From the NCBI GenBank assembly GCA_950295325.1, contig OX485803.1:29388001-29452000 (forward strand): DNA of 64,000 nt. Direction: 5' to 3'. The translations under genes and the position numbers were made by a program. This DNA is from Polytrichum commune. Its lineage: Eukaryota; Streptophyta; Polytrichopsida; Polytrichales; Polytrichaceae. The notes below the pieces were generated by a model. That model had not been told where the DNA came from and did not search any database. It saw only the letters and a list, made by a program, of their open reading frames with translations. Shown here one piece after another: positions 36,317 to 47,651 of this stretch (within the stretch, counting starts at the first letter, position 1; each line of letters begins with the position of its first letter).

Positions 36317-36419
36317 AAACTTGTCCATTGTGGATGAAGGGGCTCTAAAGGTCGGCGATCAAGTCATACTATATTGATCCTTGACCTTTAGAGCCCCTTC
36401 ATCCACAATGGACGAGTTT
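36317..36419. repeat. Near-perfect 37-bp stem hairpin
   Basis: The arms 36317-36353 and 36383-36419 are reverse complements with one mismatch, and an inner GATCAA/TTGATC pair extends the stem. The loop is about 11 bases. The sequence GAGCCCCTTCATCCAC recurs at 44281-44296 in a decayed context. It could be a tiny MITE or a small-RNA precursor. Confidence 0.8.
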
Positions 36420-36827
36420 GCCTAGATGCCATGAACCCAAGCCATTCACTAGAGCTTTGATGCAAACTTGCATTACATATGTATAGTACGGGACCTAAGA
36501 GTTTACATGTGTGGACAATTAAACCTCTGAAGTAAAGGGTGCATCTTCATTGAGAAGCAGAAATAGGACATTGGCACAATATTGTTTGCTCCACAAATAA
36601 CAAATATGAATATTCTTTCCAACCCTAGTAACATTACTCAACTTTTAATACAGCTTTACAATGTTCATGCAAATCAATACGGTTTAGAAACAAAAAGAAA
36701 AATCCAAAAATCATGTATACCGCACTCATGACATTGGTTACTTGTGGCTTAGTAAGGCCGGTGTGTTCCCCACCTTGTCAAATACAAGGAGGGTCACAAT
36801 CTTGGAGGTGAGGAAGGGCATGTAAAC

Positions 36828-37236
36828 AAGAAAACAGTAGAACCGTGAGGCTCTGTCCTTTACTATGAAAGACTACAATTGTAGTTGTCCACTTTGCTCA
36901 TGCCAATTCATGGTTATTCACTATACCAAACCTTTCTTGGATTTTGGGCACCTTCTTCTCAAATGCGGGTCAAGGATTGAAGCTACTCATTTATCACTCG
37001 AATTTTTTAAAATGAATAATCAAGAATTGCCGAAATAACTATAGTTAACTAGATTTCTTTCAATGCGTTTTAGGGAGCAATTATATATATATATAGAGAG
37101 AGAGAGAGTCCACATTAAATAAAGTGGACCAAAAATAACAAGAACAAGTAATGTCCAAGTGTGAATGCAAAGTGGTTAGGAAATTTGCTCTTGAAACGAA
37201 GAAGTTGATGCATAGTCTTTGTCCTACAAATAGAGC
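36828..37236 (+). repeat. Dispersed repeat, partner at 45726-46188
   Basis: Both copies read TAGAACCGTGAGGCTCTGTC through GAAGTTGATGCATAG with about 90 percent identity by eye, in the same orientation. They differ mainly in simple-repeat tracts (TA/GA here; ATAC/AC at about 45985-46035). They may be pieces of a retroelement, but no coding sequence or termini are visible. Confidence 0.8.
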
Positions 37237-37494
37237 CAATAAAGTGTGGGTTCGTACCACTTGCCAATGTTTTTGAGTAGCCTACGAGCCACTTGATGGT
37301 ATGCCTCTAACATGGAACCAAACTCACTCGAGCTGAGTGAGCTCTTACTAGTATAACACAAGCATAATGCTTCGGGAATTCTTGGCCCCACAAAGCCCAA
37401 CTAGATATCGAATGATGTTATGTCCACTTTGGAATGCATATTCCTACAAAGTGAAAAATGGAAGGTTCAACTATGAACTCTCCAAAAATAGATT

Positions 37495-38645
37495 GCATCG
37501 TTTATATATGATATTTAGTGTCACCTGCATAATAGTGTCAACTACTCTCTCTCCAGGCATATGTTGGATTACATTGATTATCAACAACTTCATTGTTAAT
37601 GTCACCTCATGACACTTGGCGTTCAAGTGCGCTTACTAGTATCTTCACACGACTATGCTCAATAGTGTTACGAGGTGTATGCCTATGTTACACAATGGTC
37701 TACATACAAGTTGAGTAAAGTGTACACAAATAACACTTGGCATTAGTAGACTAAAAATTATCTTCCTCTTGCATATTAAAATGTAAACACATGACAAATT
37801 GCCATTAGCATGCTTAATAATATATTCTCCTTGCATAGGAAACTGCAAAACTTTCATCTCAAGTATTCCAAGATGCTACGGTAAATGCACAACAAAAATA
37901 TGTCTCACTTACAAAAGTTACTTATGTTGTCATCTTGGCAATTAGCAGACTTCACACTTTGAGACCCCTAAGGGTTGCTTCAAACACAAAATTGAAGGCA
38001 TATAATCATTGCATTCTAAGATCTCTCGTTGTTCAAAAAGGCCGAGACAGTCCACTATATTTGATTGGTATGTGGTTCGGTGAGGATCAAAGAGCAAACA
38101 TCATAAAGACGCATGTTTAAAAGAGATTGGAGCACGTCTTCAAATATTAGTAACTATGCTACACTCACTAGTGAACAAAATTGGGAGGATCTACGTATCC
38201 AGTTAAGAAAGCAACAAACATGTACTTCCAATAGACATAACTAAAACAAGGGAGGTCGGATTTTCAATATGGTTTTTGCATACGTTTCATCGTAGATTTG
38301 CTAATGCAACATGAGTTTTGTTGTGTGAATCTAATTGGTAGAAGTTGGAGAACATGAAAAAATACCTTAAAATGTGAAAGCCTAAGAACTTTTCATCATG
38401 AATGAAAAGTCTACATAGATTCCTACATTATAAATATTATTCAATGGTCTACTGGAATGTGCATGAGACCCACCTCTAAGAAGTAGGCACGACACAAATT
38501 CTAGCAGACCATGTCAGTGGTACGGCCTTTGGATGAGAATCAAGGACCCTCACACTTACATGGTCACGGCCCTTGGCTCGTGTGTGAAGTGGCCCTAAGC
38601 ATCTAGTTTACACAAATAGTGTACGTGCCACTAAAGACTAGTATA
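37495..38645. mobile_element. CTACAC-family element interrupted by a Harbinger MITE
   Basis: The left part (37495-37971) and right part (38596-38645) align with the uninterrupted copy at 7381-7906: sequence running GAGACCCCTAA|GCATCTAG there is continuous. Both termini are more decayed than in the other copies. The break is filled exactly by the 624-bp element at 37972-38595. Confidence 0.75.
37972..38595. mobile_element. PIF/Harbinger-type MITE nested in a CTACAC-family element
   Basis: It begins GGGTTGCTTCAAACACA and ends with the complement of GGGCCACTTCACACACGAG, with TAA on both sides (37969-37971 and 38596-38598). The host element reads through when this piece is removed, which confirms the boundaries. 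Inside it carries a copy of the roughly 380-bp dispersed family (about 38040-38360). Confidence 0.82.
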
Positions 38646-39026
38646 GCGGCGTAGATGGGTGGAGAAGGTGATATATACCTAGGTGGCATCGATGATCCTT
38701 TTGCACTTCTCCTTGGGGGAAACACACCCGGCCGTAAGTGGATTTGCTTTCAAAGGAGATCATGGGCTTCATAAAATATTACAGTGGGTATTTATGTGTC
38801 TACGTGTCGACCGTCAGTCTGTACTTGGGTTCCACTATTCCTTGCCACATTTGCATGCCCTAACTAGAAGGGCCAGTTGCCTTTATTAATGCAGATGCTA
38901 AAATAGTGCACGAAACGAGGCCAATGTAGAGGGGTGGAGTCGGCAGGCCTTAAATTGTGCCTTGGGACTTACATGCAATCGACAATCTTTGCGATTTGAA
39001 AATTGAAAAAATAGATTCTAACATAA

Positions 39027-39508
39027 GGGCCACTGGACACACAGACCAAGAGCTGTGACCATGAAGAGCTAAAGGCTCTTCAAAATCATGCAAAGGCCGT
39101 ACTAGATGCAGGTAATAGAAATCCAATTATGCAATTAATGGGCCCTCAAGTTTAGTGTGAAGTGAAGTGGATCATGTCGAGGGATCCCGACATTTGTTCA
39201 TGTTTAGATTTCCACCGTGGAAATATAATATTTGTAGGAGTCGACATCCGTTTAATTGATTGTCATGGCCTCTGGTTTTGCGTTACACCCAACTCTTTTT
39301 GATGGGCCTAATTCAGTATCCGGCGGATCATGAAACATTGTCCACTTGTTGCCATATAGGATGCCATTCATCCATTCAAATTTCTTCGATCCCTCACGCC
39401 TTCAAGGTCTAATGTAAAGTGACTTGGGATTGTCTATGGCTTGTCAACCAATCACATAATTTGTATGCCATTGGTCGAAGGCCCTCAAGCTCTAGTGTAA
39501 GGTGGCCC
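39027..39508. mobile_element. PIF/Harbinger-type MITE, left partner of a back-to-back pair
   Basis: It starts GGGCCACTGGACACACAGAC and ends with the complement of GGGCCACCTTACACTAGAG. TAA flanks it at 39024-39026 and 39509-39511. The right TAA is shared with the next element. Confidence 0.72.
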
Positions 39509-39511
39509 TAA

Positions 39512-39885
39512 GGGCATGTTTACATGAAAGCCATAAGGCCATGGCTTTTGAGAAACCTTGAATTCTCATGGTTGAGAGTGTCGCAGACCCCACTTTGGAT
39601 TTACATGAGGGCAATTTTAAATTACAACCCAAAACATTTTTAGTGGATGAAAAAATCTACATGGGATCCCCTGAGATAAGTATTGGTTGTGATTCAAAGG
39701 GAGTTTTTTTGGCACAACTCTTGAAGATAGGTGTGGCGGGATGTGCAAAGAGACGGATATTTGGGTTTACACTAAGGGCTTGTGACCTCCAAAAGAGTGT
39801 GGATTTTTCAATGCTCTCACTCAAAAAGCGTGGTACAATAGTCATATAAGAGCCATGGACAAAAGCCTTCAATGTAAACATGCCC
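39512..39885. mobile_element. PIF/Harbinger-type MITE, right partner of a back-to-back pair
   Basis: The first and last 14 bases are perfect inverted repeats (GGGCATGTTTACAT), flanked by TAA at 39509-39511 and 39886-39888. The 93-codon frame inside it is probably chance. A possible diverged relative begins at 52169 (TAA then GGGCATGTTTACAC). Confidence 0.85.
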
Positions 39886-40639
39886 TAAGGTCAAGAACCA
39901 AAGGCCATTCAAAGAACATGGAATATCATAAGTATAAGTAAGTATGTAGGGGTTGGTTTAGACTACAGTGAAAAAATGTACCCATCAAAAAAATTAGGGG
40001 AATAGACTCAATAGAGCAATATGATCGGTTACGAAATGGGTTCTTCATTAGCCAAGACTTCTCCGATGGAGAACTTCAAACATGGATGAAAAAATGACAC
40101 GGTTGTCAACATGGCAACAATCCTTTGCCAAGGGAGTTCTTTGGAAGTCAAGTTCCTTGGTCAACCTCGAACCCTTAGACAAAAACTTAGCCTCCAGTCC
40201 AAAAAACTCCAACTCGAGGCATTCTTTTTTGATTAATTTTTCTTCCCATCTTGTCGCGCCATACCAACCGTTGCCTCAAGTAACCTTGTCTTGAGCTGAA
40301 ATTCTTGACCGACGGGTGCACTTCTACATCGTAGTCTAAACCGGCCAAAAGTTCAAAGAACCCTAAACCGTTCGGAGAACACGGAATATCATAAGTATAA
40401 GTGAGAGAATATGTAAAGTATGGGTTATATGGTGGAACTCGAGTTGTGGGTGGACGTGGTGTGAATCCATGCATGTTGGCCGGCTTGGCTTGGCTTGGCT
40501 CGGCTCTCACCAGAATGACGGTCGCTAAACTCCAAACCACGGTGGCCATCACTGTTTGGCTTAAATGCCTTAGCCTTGCCCACTCGAGTCTCCGGAATCC
40601 ACCCACCAAGCTAGTGGGCTGCCTCGTGATTACCTTACA

Positions 40640-40690
40640 TGTACGGTGTATATATACATATATACATATATACATGTGTGTGTGTGTATT
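40640..40690. repeat. ATAC/TG microsatellite
   Basis: TATATACATATATACATATA followed by (TG)n. A short TTGGC repeat (about 40484-40505) lies nearby. Confidence 0.75.
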
Positions 40691-40761
40691 GTATGGGACT
40701 GTTGTGAGTGTACTGCCCAGCGGTGTATCATGCTTATTACTATTGCTGTTCTCCCTCTTTA

Positions 40762-42106
40762 GGGCCAGTTTACACTATGCACTATGAAGTCGGACCATGG
40801 AAGCTGGTCTTTGTCAATTATCCAACTTCATGGTCCAACTTCCATGGTCCGACGTCTGAAAAAATTAGTTTTGAAAGCCTTGGGCCCCTCATTAGGTGGA
40901 AACCGCATGTGGACCAAGGAGAATGACTGTGCACCAAAACGTGAAGGTGTGGATTTTTTTAATACATGCCCACAAAGGGCAGTTTTAAAGAAGAAAAAAA
41001 ATCAAGTTTGACCATTCTCTTGTCTTCTCTTGGGCTTCCCTTCTTCTTAAATGTGTCAAAGATGTGGCTTGCAAATCTTCTCACAACAACAAAAAATGAG
41101 CGGTTTACTTTGTACATGTGACATGTACCTTGTGTTGTCACTACACTAAATAGGATATTCAATGTTTGATTATATTTAATGTTGTCGCCACCCTACCTTG
41201 CTCAACACTAATTTTCAATTCTTTGATAATTAGTGTTAGAAGATTTGCTAGAAGATATGTTGGAATTCCCTTTTATCATTGTTATTTATTTTTATATCCT
41301 TACTAACACTAAATTCAAACATGTGACTTCCACATATTACCATAGTTGATATTTAGTGTTTGATTTTACATTTAATGCTACTTACTTTCGTAGGGTTATT
41401 GAAACGTAGTGTATGCATTCGTATTTAGTGTATCAAACACTGAATATTCTATTTAGTGTAGTAGAAAACCATGCAAAAAATAACTGCAATCGTTTTCCCA
41501 TTGCGGTTCTTTTGACCACCCTGATCTACATCCACTACACAACTACATAATTTTTTTTTTGCTTTTCAACTGTAACTTTTGATTTTTTTTTGGTGTGTAA
41601 TATACCGTTGGAAAGGTATTTTCAAGACCTTTCCAACAGTATATTACAAGCCCTAGAATTCCAAACATTGCAGTTGGTAGACCAAAACACCAAATCTACA
41701 CTTGAATTCTTGAGTTCTAGATGTCCTGCGTTGTTTGGTGAAACACATGGGAGCTTGTTTAAGGGGTAGGACAAGGCAATATTGATATGTCTCATTGGTT
41801 ATGATGTAATTAAGGCATATAGAGAGTAGATTTATTAACATATATTAAAATTGCATTTCTTTGATATGTGCCTTTACTTTTTGATACCAAACCACCTCTC
41901 TTGCCACTCTCACCACAAAACCCGTTCGACCATGTTAGTGCATTTATTAGGCCTTAAAATTATATTTTGGGGACCTCGACCTCCATGGTCCCTTTGCCAT
42001 TTTTTCTTTAGTGTAAACCAAAGTTGTCATGGGACAACTTCAACAACCAATTAGTTGCCTTGCAGAGCCATGGTCCAACTTCACGGTCCATAGTGTAAAC
42101 CAACCC
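40762..42106. mobile_element. PIF/Harbinger-type element, 1.35 kb, carrying a nested insertion
   Basis: Ends are GGGCCAGTTTACACTATG and the complement of CATAGTGTAAACCAACCC, flanked by TTA at 40759-40761 and 42107-42109. The interior contains another small element (41141-41466) and a strong hairpin (about 41597-41650). No transposase frame is recognisable. Confidence 0.82.
41141..41466. mobile_element. Small CTACACTAAATA-ended MITE nested in the Harbinger element
   Basis: The inverted ends read CTACACTAAATAGGATATTC on the left and CTACACTAAATAGAATATTC from the right, continuing into AATGTTTGAT / AGTGTTTGAT. Subterminal TTTAGTG motifs recur inside. It has a CACTA-like look (CACTACAC at the left edge), but no clear target duplication was found. 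Confidence 0.65.
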
Positions 42107-42137
42107 TTAGTATGACATGTTTGGGAAACACAAAAAA

Positions 42138-42304
42138 CATAACACTATTCAGATTCATAACAATGTTCATTGGGACTCACAATATTCCACTGCATATTCC
42201 TTGGTATTCCCCACATTTAGTTCAAATGTGGGAATATATGGTAAATATTCTATGGAATATTGTGAGTCCCGCTAAACATTGTTATGGAATTGAATAATGT
42301 TATG
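42138..42304. repeat. 167-bp hairpin element (arms of about 80 bp)
   Basis: Left CATAACACTATTCAGATTCA and right (complement) CATAACATTATTCAATTCCA continue pairing to the centre at ACATTTAGTTCAAATGT. Related half-copies start at 44417 (CATAACATTATTCAGAT) and at 63979, where the window ends. It is a small dispersed hairpin family. Confidence 0.78.
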
Positions 42305-43110
42305 AAAAGTCATATTATCGAGGTGTCATCTTCTCATTAATATGAAAAATGACATTAATTTTTTTGTACTATTAAGGGAATACAAAAAATAGGTAATATG
42401 AGCTTTAAAATATATATAATGAGTTTAAGCAATATAGATGGAATGAAATAATAGCTTATAACTCCAAACAAATACAAATATTATCAAGAACTCTTGAAAT
42501 AGGAGTCCAAAGATCTCTAGTATTGCCTACCCAAGTTAGCAACTGTCATCTTGTCTAAATTCCCTACTAACTTTTGAAAACTAATAATTTCATTCACACC
42601 AAAACATAAAGAGTTCTCTACTAAGAAACTAGACAACAATGATGCGTGACATTTAGCATCAAGATATTGTATCACCCGTGTACAAGGCAACATACTAGGC
42701 AGGAAGCCACTCTAACCCTACCCATATCCATTTTACACTAGTAACCCTAATTATCATTAAGTACCCAATGATAAGTGAAGTTCACAAGTAGTTCTCAAGT
42801 GAAAACGGATGTATTTTAGATGTACATAATGTAGATGAAAGGAATTTTAACATTAACCTCTTTATTACGACAAAATGGAGATTCTAAATGTCGCATTATC
42901 GAGTGTTGTAGTCGTATAAAAGAGGAAGTTTTAAACTGAAAAGTTTGGTCTCGCAAAAATGTGTCATAATATCGAGGGTGTCGTATTAACGGGGTTAGAA
43001 TGTACTAACATGGGCTCCACATGCATATGGTGTGTTTATGGAATCGGAGGTTGATATTTTGGGAGAGAGGGAATTATCCTACAATGATAACAAAATAGAG
43101 TCACTGGAGT

Positions 43111-43428
43111 CAATGTGTATGTTTGACAAATTTCATTTGACATTCAACTTCAAATCCAAAGTGTCACGTGACATTTTCAAAAACGCAAAATGAATGTCAA
43201 TTGACATCTACATTTTATTCTGAAATGTCACTTCAATGTCACATGCCTAGGGGTACATGTCATTTCAATTTCTAAATGTCAATTGACATGTGGTTTTTTC
43301 CTTCACGAGTCACACTACATGTCAAATTCTAAATCGTGCGTGTCAATTGACGTGCATTTTATTTTTGTGCAAGTTTTTGCATGTCAAATGTCAAAAACTT
43401 GCAAAAACTTTGTCAAACATACACACTG
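43111..43428. mobile_element. hAT-type MITE with perfect 8-bp target duplication
   Basis: Flanked on both sides by ACTGGAGT (43103-43110 and 43429-43436). The ends are inverted repeats of 19-20 bases, CAATGTGTATGTTTGACAAA and CAGTGTGTATGTTTGACAAA. An 8-bp duplication with CA(A/G)TG ends is the hAT signature. The interior holds repeated 12-bp palindromes (TGTCACGTGACA at 43162; TGTCAATTGACA at 43195, 43277 and, with one change, 43341). Confidence 0.92.
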
Positions 43429-44416
43429 ACTGGAGTATTTCAGTTCAAGGTGCATAGCTTGACAATGAGGCAATACAACTTAACCTTCTAAATATAAAAT
43501 ATGCAGTATTTGATGTATAAGTGTCATCCTTAAAAAAATCGAATCAAAAGGTATGTGTGGTTTGGGAGTAAGTGGATTTCAAAGTTCACTATTTAAGAGA
43601 CTCAGTTATGGTCTTGTATGGGCAAATGAATTCGTCAATTGCAACTACCTTTTTTCTTTTTCTTTTCAAATGACAACATGTATTGTTATGTTCTTGTATA
43701 TGAGCGTACCTCTCATCCATCCAACATAAAAACTTGGCCCCAAATAAGTTTGTTGCCAATACATCTCAAATGACCTCGAATGGACCAATCTGGGGCCTTT
43801 AAAGCTAATCATGGTGTCCAATAGACTAAAAACAAGTAATTGCTAGGCTGCATACTATTTCGTGGCTTTTGTGTTGGATGAACGAGAGGTTTGTTTGTAT
43901 ACGATAGTCCCCTCTCTTCAATATTTTGTTACAAATGTGAGTTGATGGTTGAATACTAGCGTTGGATTCAGTTTATGTGATCAATATCCTTGTTGTCATT
44001 GGAATTGGAAACAAATCATATAATTTAGCAAGTATCATGTTGGAATTTAATTTCTCTCAATATGGCAGGTGACATGATTACTACTGTAGCTAGGGATTTG
44101 TGGTGTCCATGTAAACTCATCCACTGGGAAGGTGAAAACATGTTGAATTGTTATGTAGATTGTGAATGTTTATGTTTAGATGGTGTGACGTCATAAATTA
44201 TATCAAAATCCTTGTTTTAGATCGATGGGGTCCAATTGGATGGATTGACCCTCAACACGTGGGGACGTTGTTCACACTAGAGCCCCTTCATCCACGTGGT
44301 GGATGCGTTTATATAGATGCGTTTAAATTAAAAATGTAATCATGAATTCTTTGCAGAGAGAGAGAGCTTTTTATTTTAGGTTTTGACTAAACCAAATTAT
44401 TCTTATTTTAGCAGTA

Positions 44417-44500
44417 CATAACATTATTCAGATCTGCAACAATGTTAGGTGGGATTGACAATATTCCAATAATATTTATGGATATCTCCCACATTTAACG
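44417..44500. repeat. Half copy of the 42138 hairpin family
   Basis: It matches the left arm of 42138-42304 (CATAACATTATTCAGATCTG, CAATGTTAGG, ACAATATTCC, CCCACATTTA) without the right arm. Confidence 0.65.
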
Positions 44501-45115
44501 AGGACAACTCTTGTCAATCTTTGCCAAGATTTGCCCACATCATTCTTTCACAACCATCGCCTTATGGATGATTGACCAAAAGAAGGATGTTCCTTTTGGG
44601 TCTCGTGTTTGTGCCAAATGATGTTCCACCTAGGAGAGATAGAGGGAGGAATTTCATTATGCCATTTGAATGGAATGGACTTCTTAAGAACCTCTTGGAT
44701 GGGGACCCATTTCCTCCCGAGATTGGCCAAGTACGCCATAAAGGGAGTAACCTTAAGCCACCACCGAAGTAGCGGGTCAAAGAAATGTTGATCAAGATTC
44801 CCAAAGAGCAAACTGAATTGAGCATGGGCACTCCCTCGTGCATGCATGTGCATCCTAACCTATGACATCCATCCCGAGAAGGTCATAGCGGTGTTGCATT
44901 TCTCACATTCCTCTTCACCTCCGTAAGGATAAAGTATTGCAATCCAATTGTGGACTTAGGGAAGGAACCCATCAATTTTGCACTCAAGTGCAGTGGACCA
45001 AAACTAAACTCCTTAAGGTAGCATGCACTAACCACCCATTCTAGAATTGCATCCTCTAAGTTCTTGTACAAGCCAACCTATTCATGTGAAGTGGGTTGAG
45101 CATCACGTCAGCTAA

Positions 45116-45363
45116 GCATCCTCTTCCGATAGACTCCTACGCTAAACATGACATTTAGTGTCACTTACTATTCGGAGTTATGCATTCCTATATCTTTTCA
45201 CTGTTGATGTAATCTTTTACCAAGTAAAGATGTTGAAGTGCATCCTCTCCCGATAGACTCCTACGCTAAACATGACATTTAGTGTCACTTACTATTCGGA
45301 GTTATGCATTCCTATATCTTTTCACTGTTGATGTAATCTTTTACCAAGTAAAGATGTTGAAGT
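45116..45363 (+). repeat. Tandem duplication, 2 x 124 bp
   Basis: 45116-45239 and 45240-45363 are identical except for one base (CTCTTCC versus CTCTCCC). The unit spans the left flank and the first 103 bases of a short CTACAC-family MITE. Confidence 0.95.
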
Positions 45364-45482
45364 TTATGATGTCCAAATAACCAATTTCACATTTTTGGGT
45401 AAAAAATGAGACGTAAAGTGAACAATTATAACGTTGCATAATTCCAAATAGTAAGTGACATTAAATATCAAAATTAGTGTAG
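45261..45482. mobile_element. CTACAC-family MITE, short form (222 bp), with duplicated left end
   Basis: Left end CTACGCTAAACATGACATTT and right end (complement) CTACACTAATTTTGATATTT lead into GTCACTTACTATTCGGAGTTATGCA on both arms. Two similar elements of 223 and 226 bp lie at 53412 and 61448. Its left 103 bases plus 21 bases of flank are tandemly duplicated (see 45116-45363). Confidence 0.72.
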
Positions 45483-45725
45483 TCTTCAAAATCCACTATT
45501 GGCCCTTAGGTTCTCGGTAATTGCAGGAGTTTCCTCACCTAGGCCTATATCCACCAAACATCAAACATTTACTTAAAACTCAAAAAACACAGCAAATGGA
45601 AAAACGACCTTCTAGCATTGTTCACAAGCAAGGACATTCCCTTTAGCTACCTTCTAAACCCTTCAATGAGTGTACATGGATTGTTGTCCCACAAATAATC
45701 AACCCTTTGTGTGTAAGCATAAATA

Positions 45726-46188
45726 ACAAGAAAACGGTAGAACCGTGAGGCTCTGTCCTTTACTATGAAAGACTACAATTATAGTTTTCCACTTTACTCA
45801 TGCCAATCCATGGCTATTTACTATACCAAACCTTTCTTGGATTTTGTGCACCTTCTTCTCAAATGCAGGTCAAGGATTTTGATATCACCATAAATTTTTA
45901 GAATAAATAATCAAGAATTGCCGAAATAACTATAGTTAACTAGATTTCTTTCAATGTATTTTAGGGAGAAATTATAGTTCTATATATACATACATACATA
46001 CATACATATATATACACACACACACATATACATATATAATTATAGTTAACATCCACATTAAATAAAGTGGACCAAAAATAACAAGAACAAGTAGCGTCCA
46101 AGTGTGAACGCAAAGTGGTTAGGAAATTTGCTCTTGAAACGAAGAAGTTGATGCATAGCCTCTGTCCTACAGACAGAGCCAACAAAGA
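45726..46188 (+). repeat. Dispersed repeat, partner at 36828-37236
   Basis: Same-orientation copy of 36828-37236, longer because of an expanded TACA/CA tract. Confidence 0.8.
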
Positions 46189-46419
46189 ATCTAACCCTTG
46201 TCAACTTTGTATAACATTGTAGACCCTACCTTCTTGGCATGTGATACCATGTACACGCACAATCCCAAAAGCATAAGTATGTATTCATGTATGTATCATA
46301 GAATCTAGGTGGGTGTACCTAATAATATGCATAAGTATGTTTTATAGGTACAACATGTTAACGTACCCTAGTCCTTATACAAACAACCCATATTATGTGG
46401 TCTATTGTGGGTATTTGGC

Positions 46420-47651
46420 GGTTGGGGCTAGAGCTCATGCCATTTGGGCGGGTCTCAGCCGGCCGAGTCATGATTTCATCACGAGGGAAGGGGGTCTCAA
46501 TGCCGGGGCCCTCAATCTGGCACCATAGGCCAACCCCATCAAATGTTGTTTTTATTTTATTTTTAAAAAATCCCAACCGACAACTACTGCCTGCCCCACC
46601 CAATTTTTAAAAAAATTGCTCTTGTTTTTTCTCAAGGTCCATTTGTCCATAAATCCCATAGTAAGTGCACTTCTCTTTGAAAATCCTATATATATATGTT
46701 CACTTTCCCTTAGTAAACAAGCAATTGATTGGGACATCATTCCCAAAGTGAAACCAAAAACATGTAAATAAATGTCAATAAAGCATGTAATAAACCTTGA
46801 AGTAAAAAAATATTACAAAATCCTCATTAGCATTGAGGTTATAATGTATGTGACTTACCATTTGAAAGAGTCTTTGATCATTCTAGATTGAAACTTATAT
46901 TTAGTTTGTTTAGTCTATAATAGTTTAGTGATTGCCTTTTCATACATATTCATACTAATTAAGTTGATTAAAAGTAATTAAGTGTATCAAGCCTAATTAA
47001 ATTAAATTAAATCATAAATTATTCTCACCAAGGTAATTAAGCCTAATTATATCTTAAATGCATCTACTTGATATAATTACGATTTATTACATTCAGTCAC
47101 ACTTAATTAGTTCAAATATGTATGAATACTTGTGAACGTAGAAGGCATTAACTAAACTAAATGTAAGTTTCAGTTTAGAATGACCAAAGACCCTTTCAAA
47201 TGGTAAGTCACATACATTATAACCTCGATGCTAATGAGGATTTTGTAATATTTCTTTACTTCCAGGTTCATTACATGCTTTATTGACATTCATTTACATG
47301 TTTTTGGTTTCACTTTGGGAATGATGTCCCAATCAATTGCTTGTTTACTAAGGGAAAGTGAACATATATATTGAATCCTGGGCGTTCAAGGCGAAGTGCA
47401 CTCAATATGAGATTTGTGGACAAATGGCCTTCAAGAATGCAAGGGCATTTTTTATTATAAGTAACAATTATAAAAACCAGGCGGGTGGGTGGTAGTTGCC
47501 GGTCATGATCAAAAAATATAAGATAAAAATGGGTGGGGCTACTCGGGGGTGCCGGATCATGGACCCCAACCTTGAGACCTTTTTCCCCCATGATGGGGTC
47601 ATGACTCGGCCCATTAGGGCCCGTCCAAATGGCATGAGCTCTATCCCCAAC
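46420..47651. mobile_element. Mutator-like/foldback element with terminal inverted repeats of about 490 bp
   Basis: The left arm (46420-46915) and right arm (about 47150-47651) are inverted copies at roughly 85-90 percent identity by eye, starting GGTTGGGGCTAGAGCTCATG and, from the right, CGTTGGGGATAGAGCTCATG. Only about 235 bases of AT-rich spacer separate them. The 9-base flanks (GTATTTGGC and GTGTTTGGT) differ at two positions, compatible with an old 9-bp duplication as made by Mutator-like elements. No transposase is encoded. Confidence 0.72.

Noticed and set aside
40187-40675. 162-codon frame on the minus strand
   Set aside because: It runs into a microsatellite at its start and has no family resemblance.
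44548-45071. Possible Ty3/gypsy polyprotein pieces on the minus strand
   Set aside because: Short phrases (VLKKSIPFKW; LQYFILTEVKR) vaguely recall gypsy reverse transcriptase or integrase, but no motif order or catalytic residue supports it.
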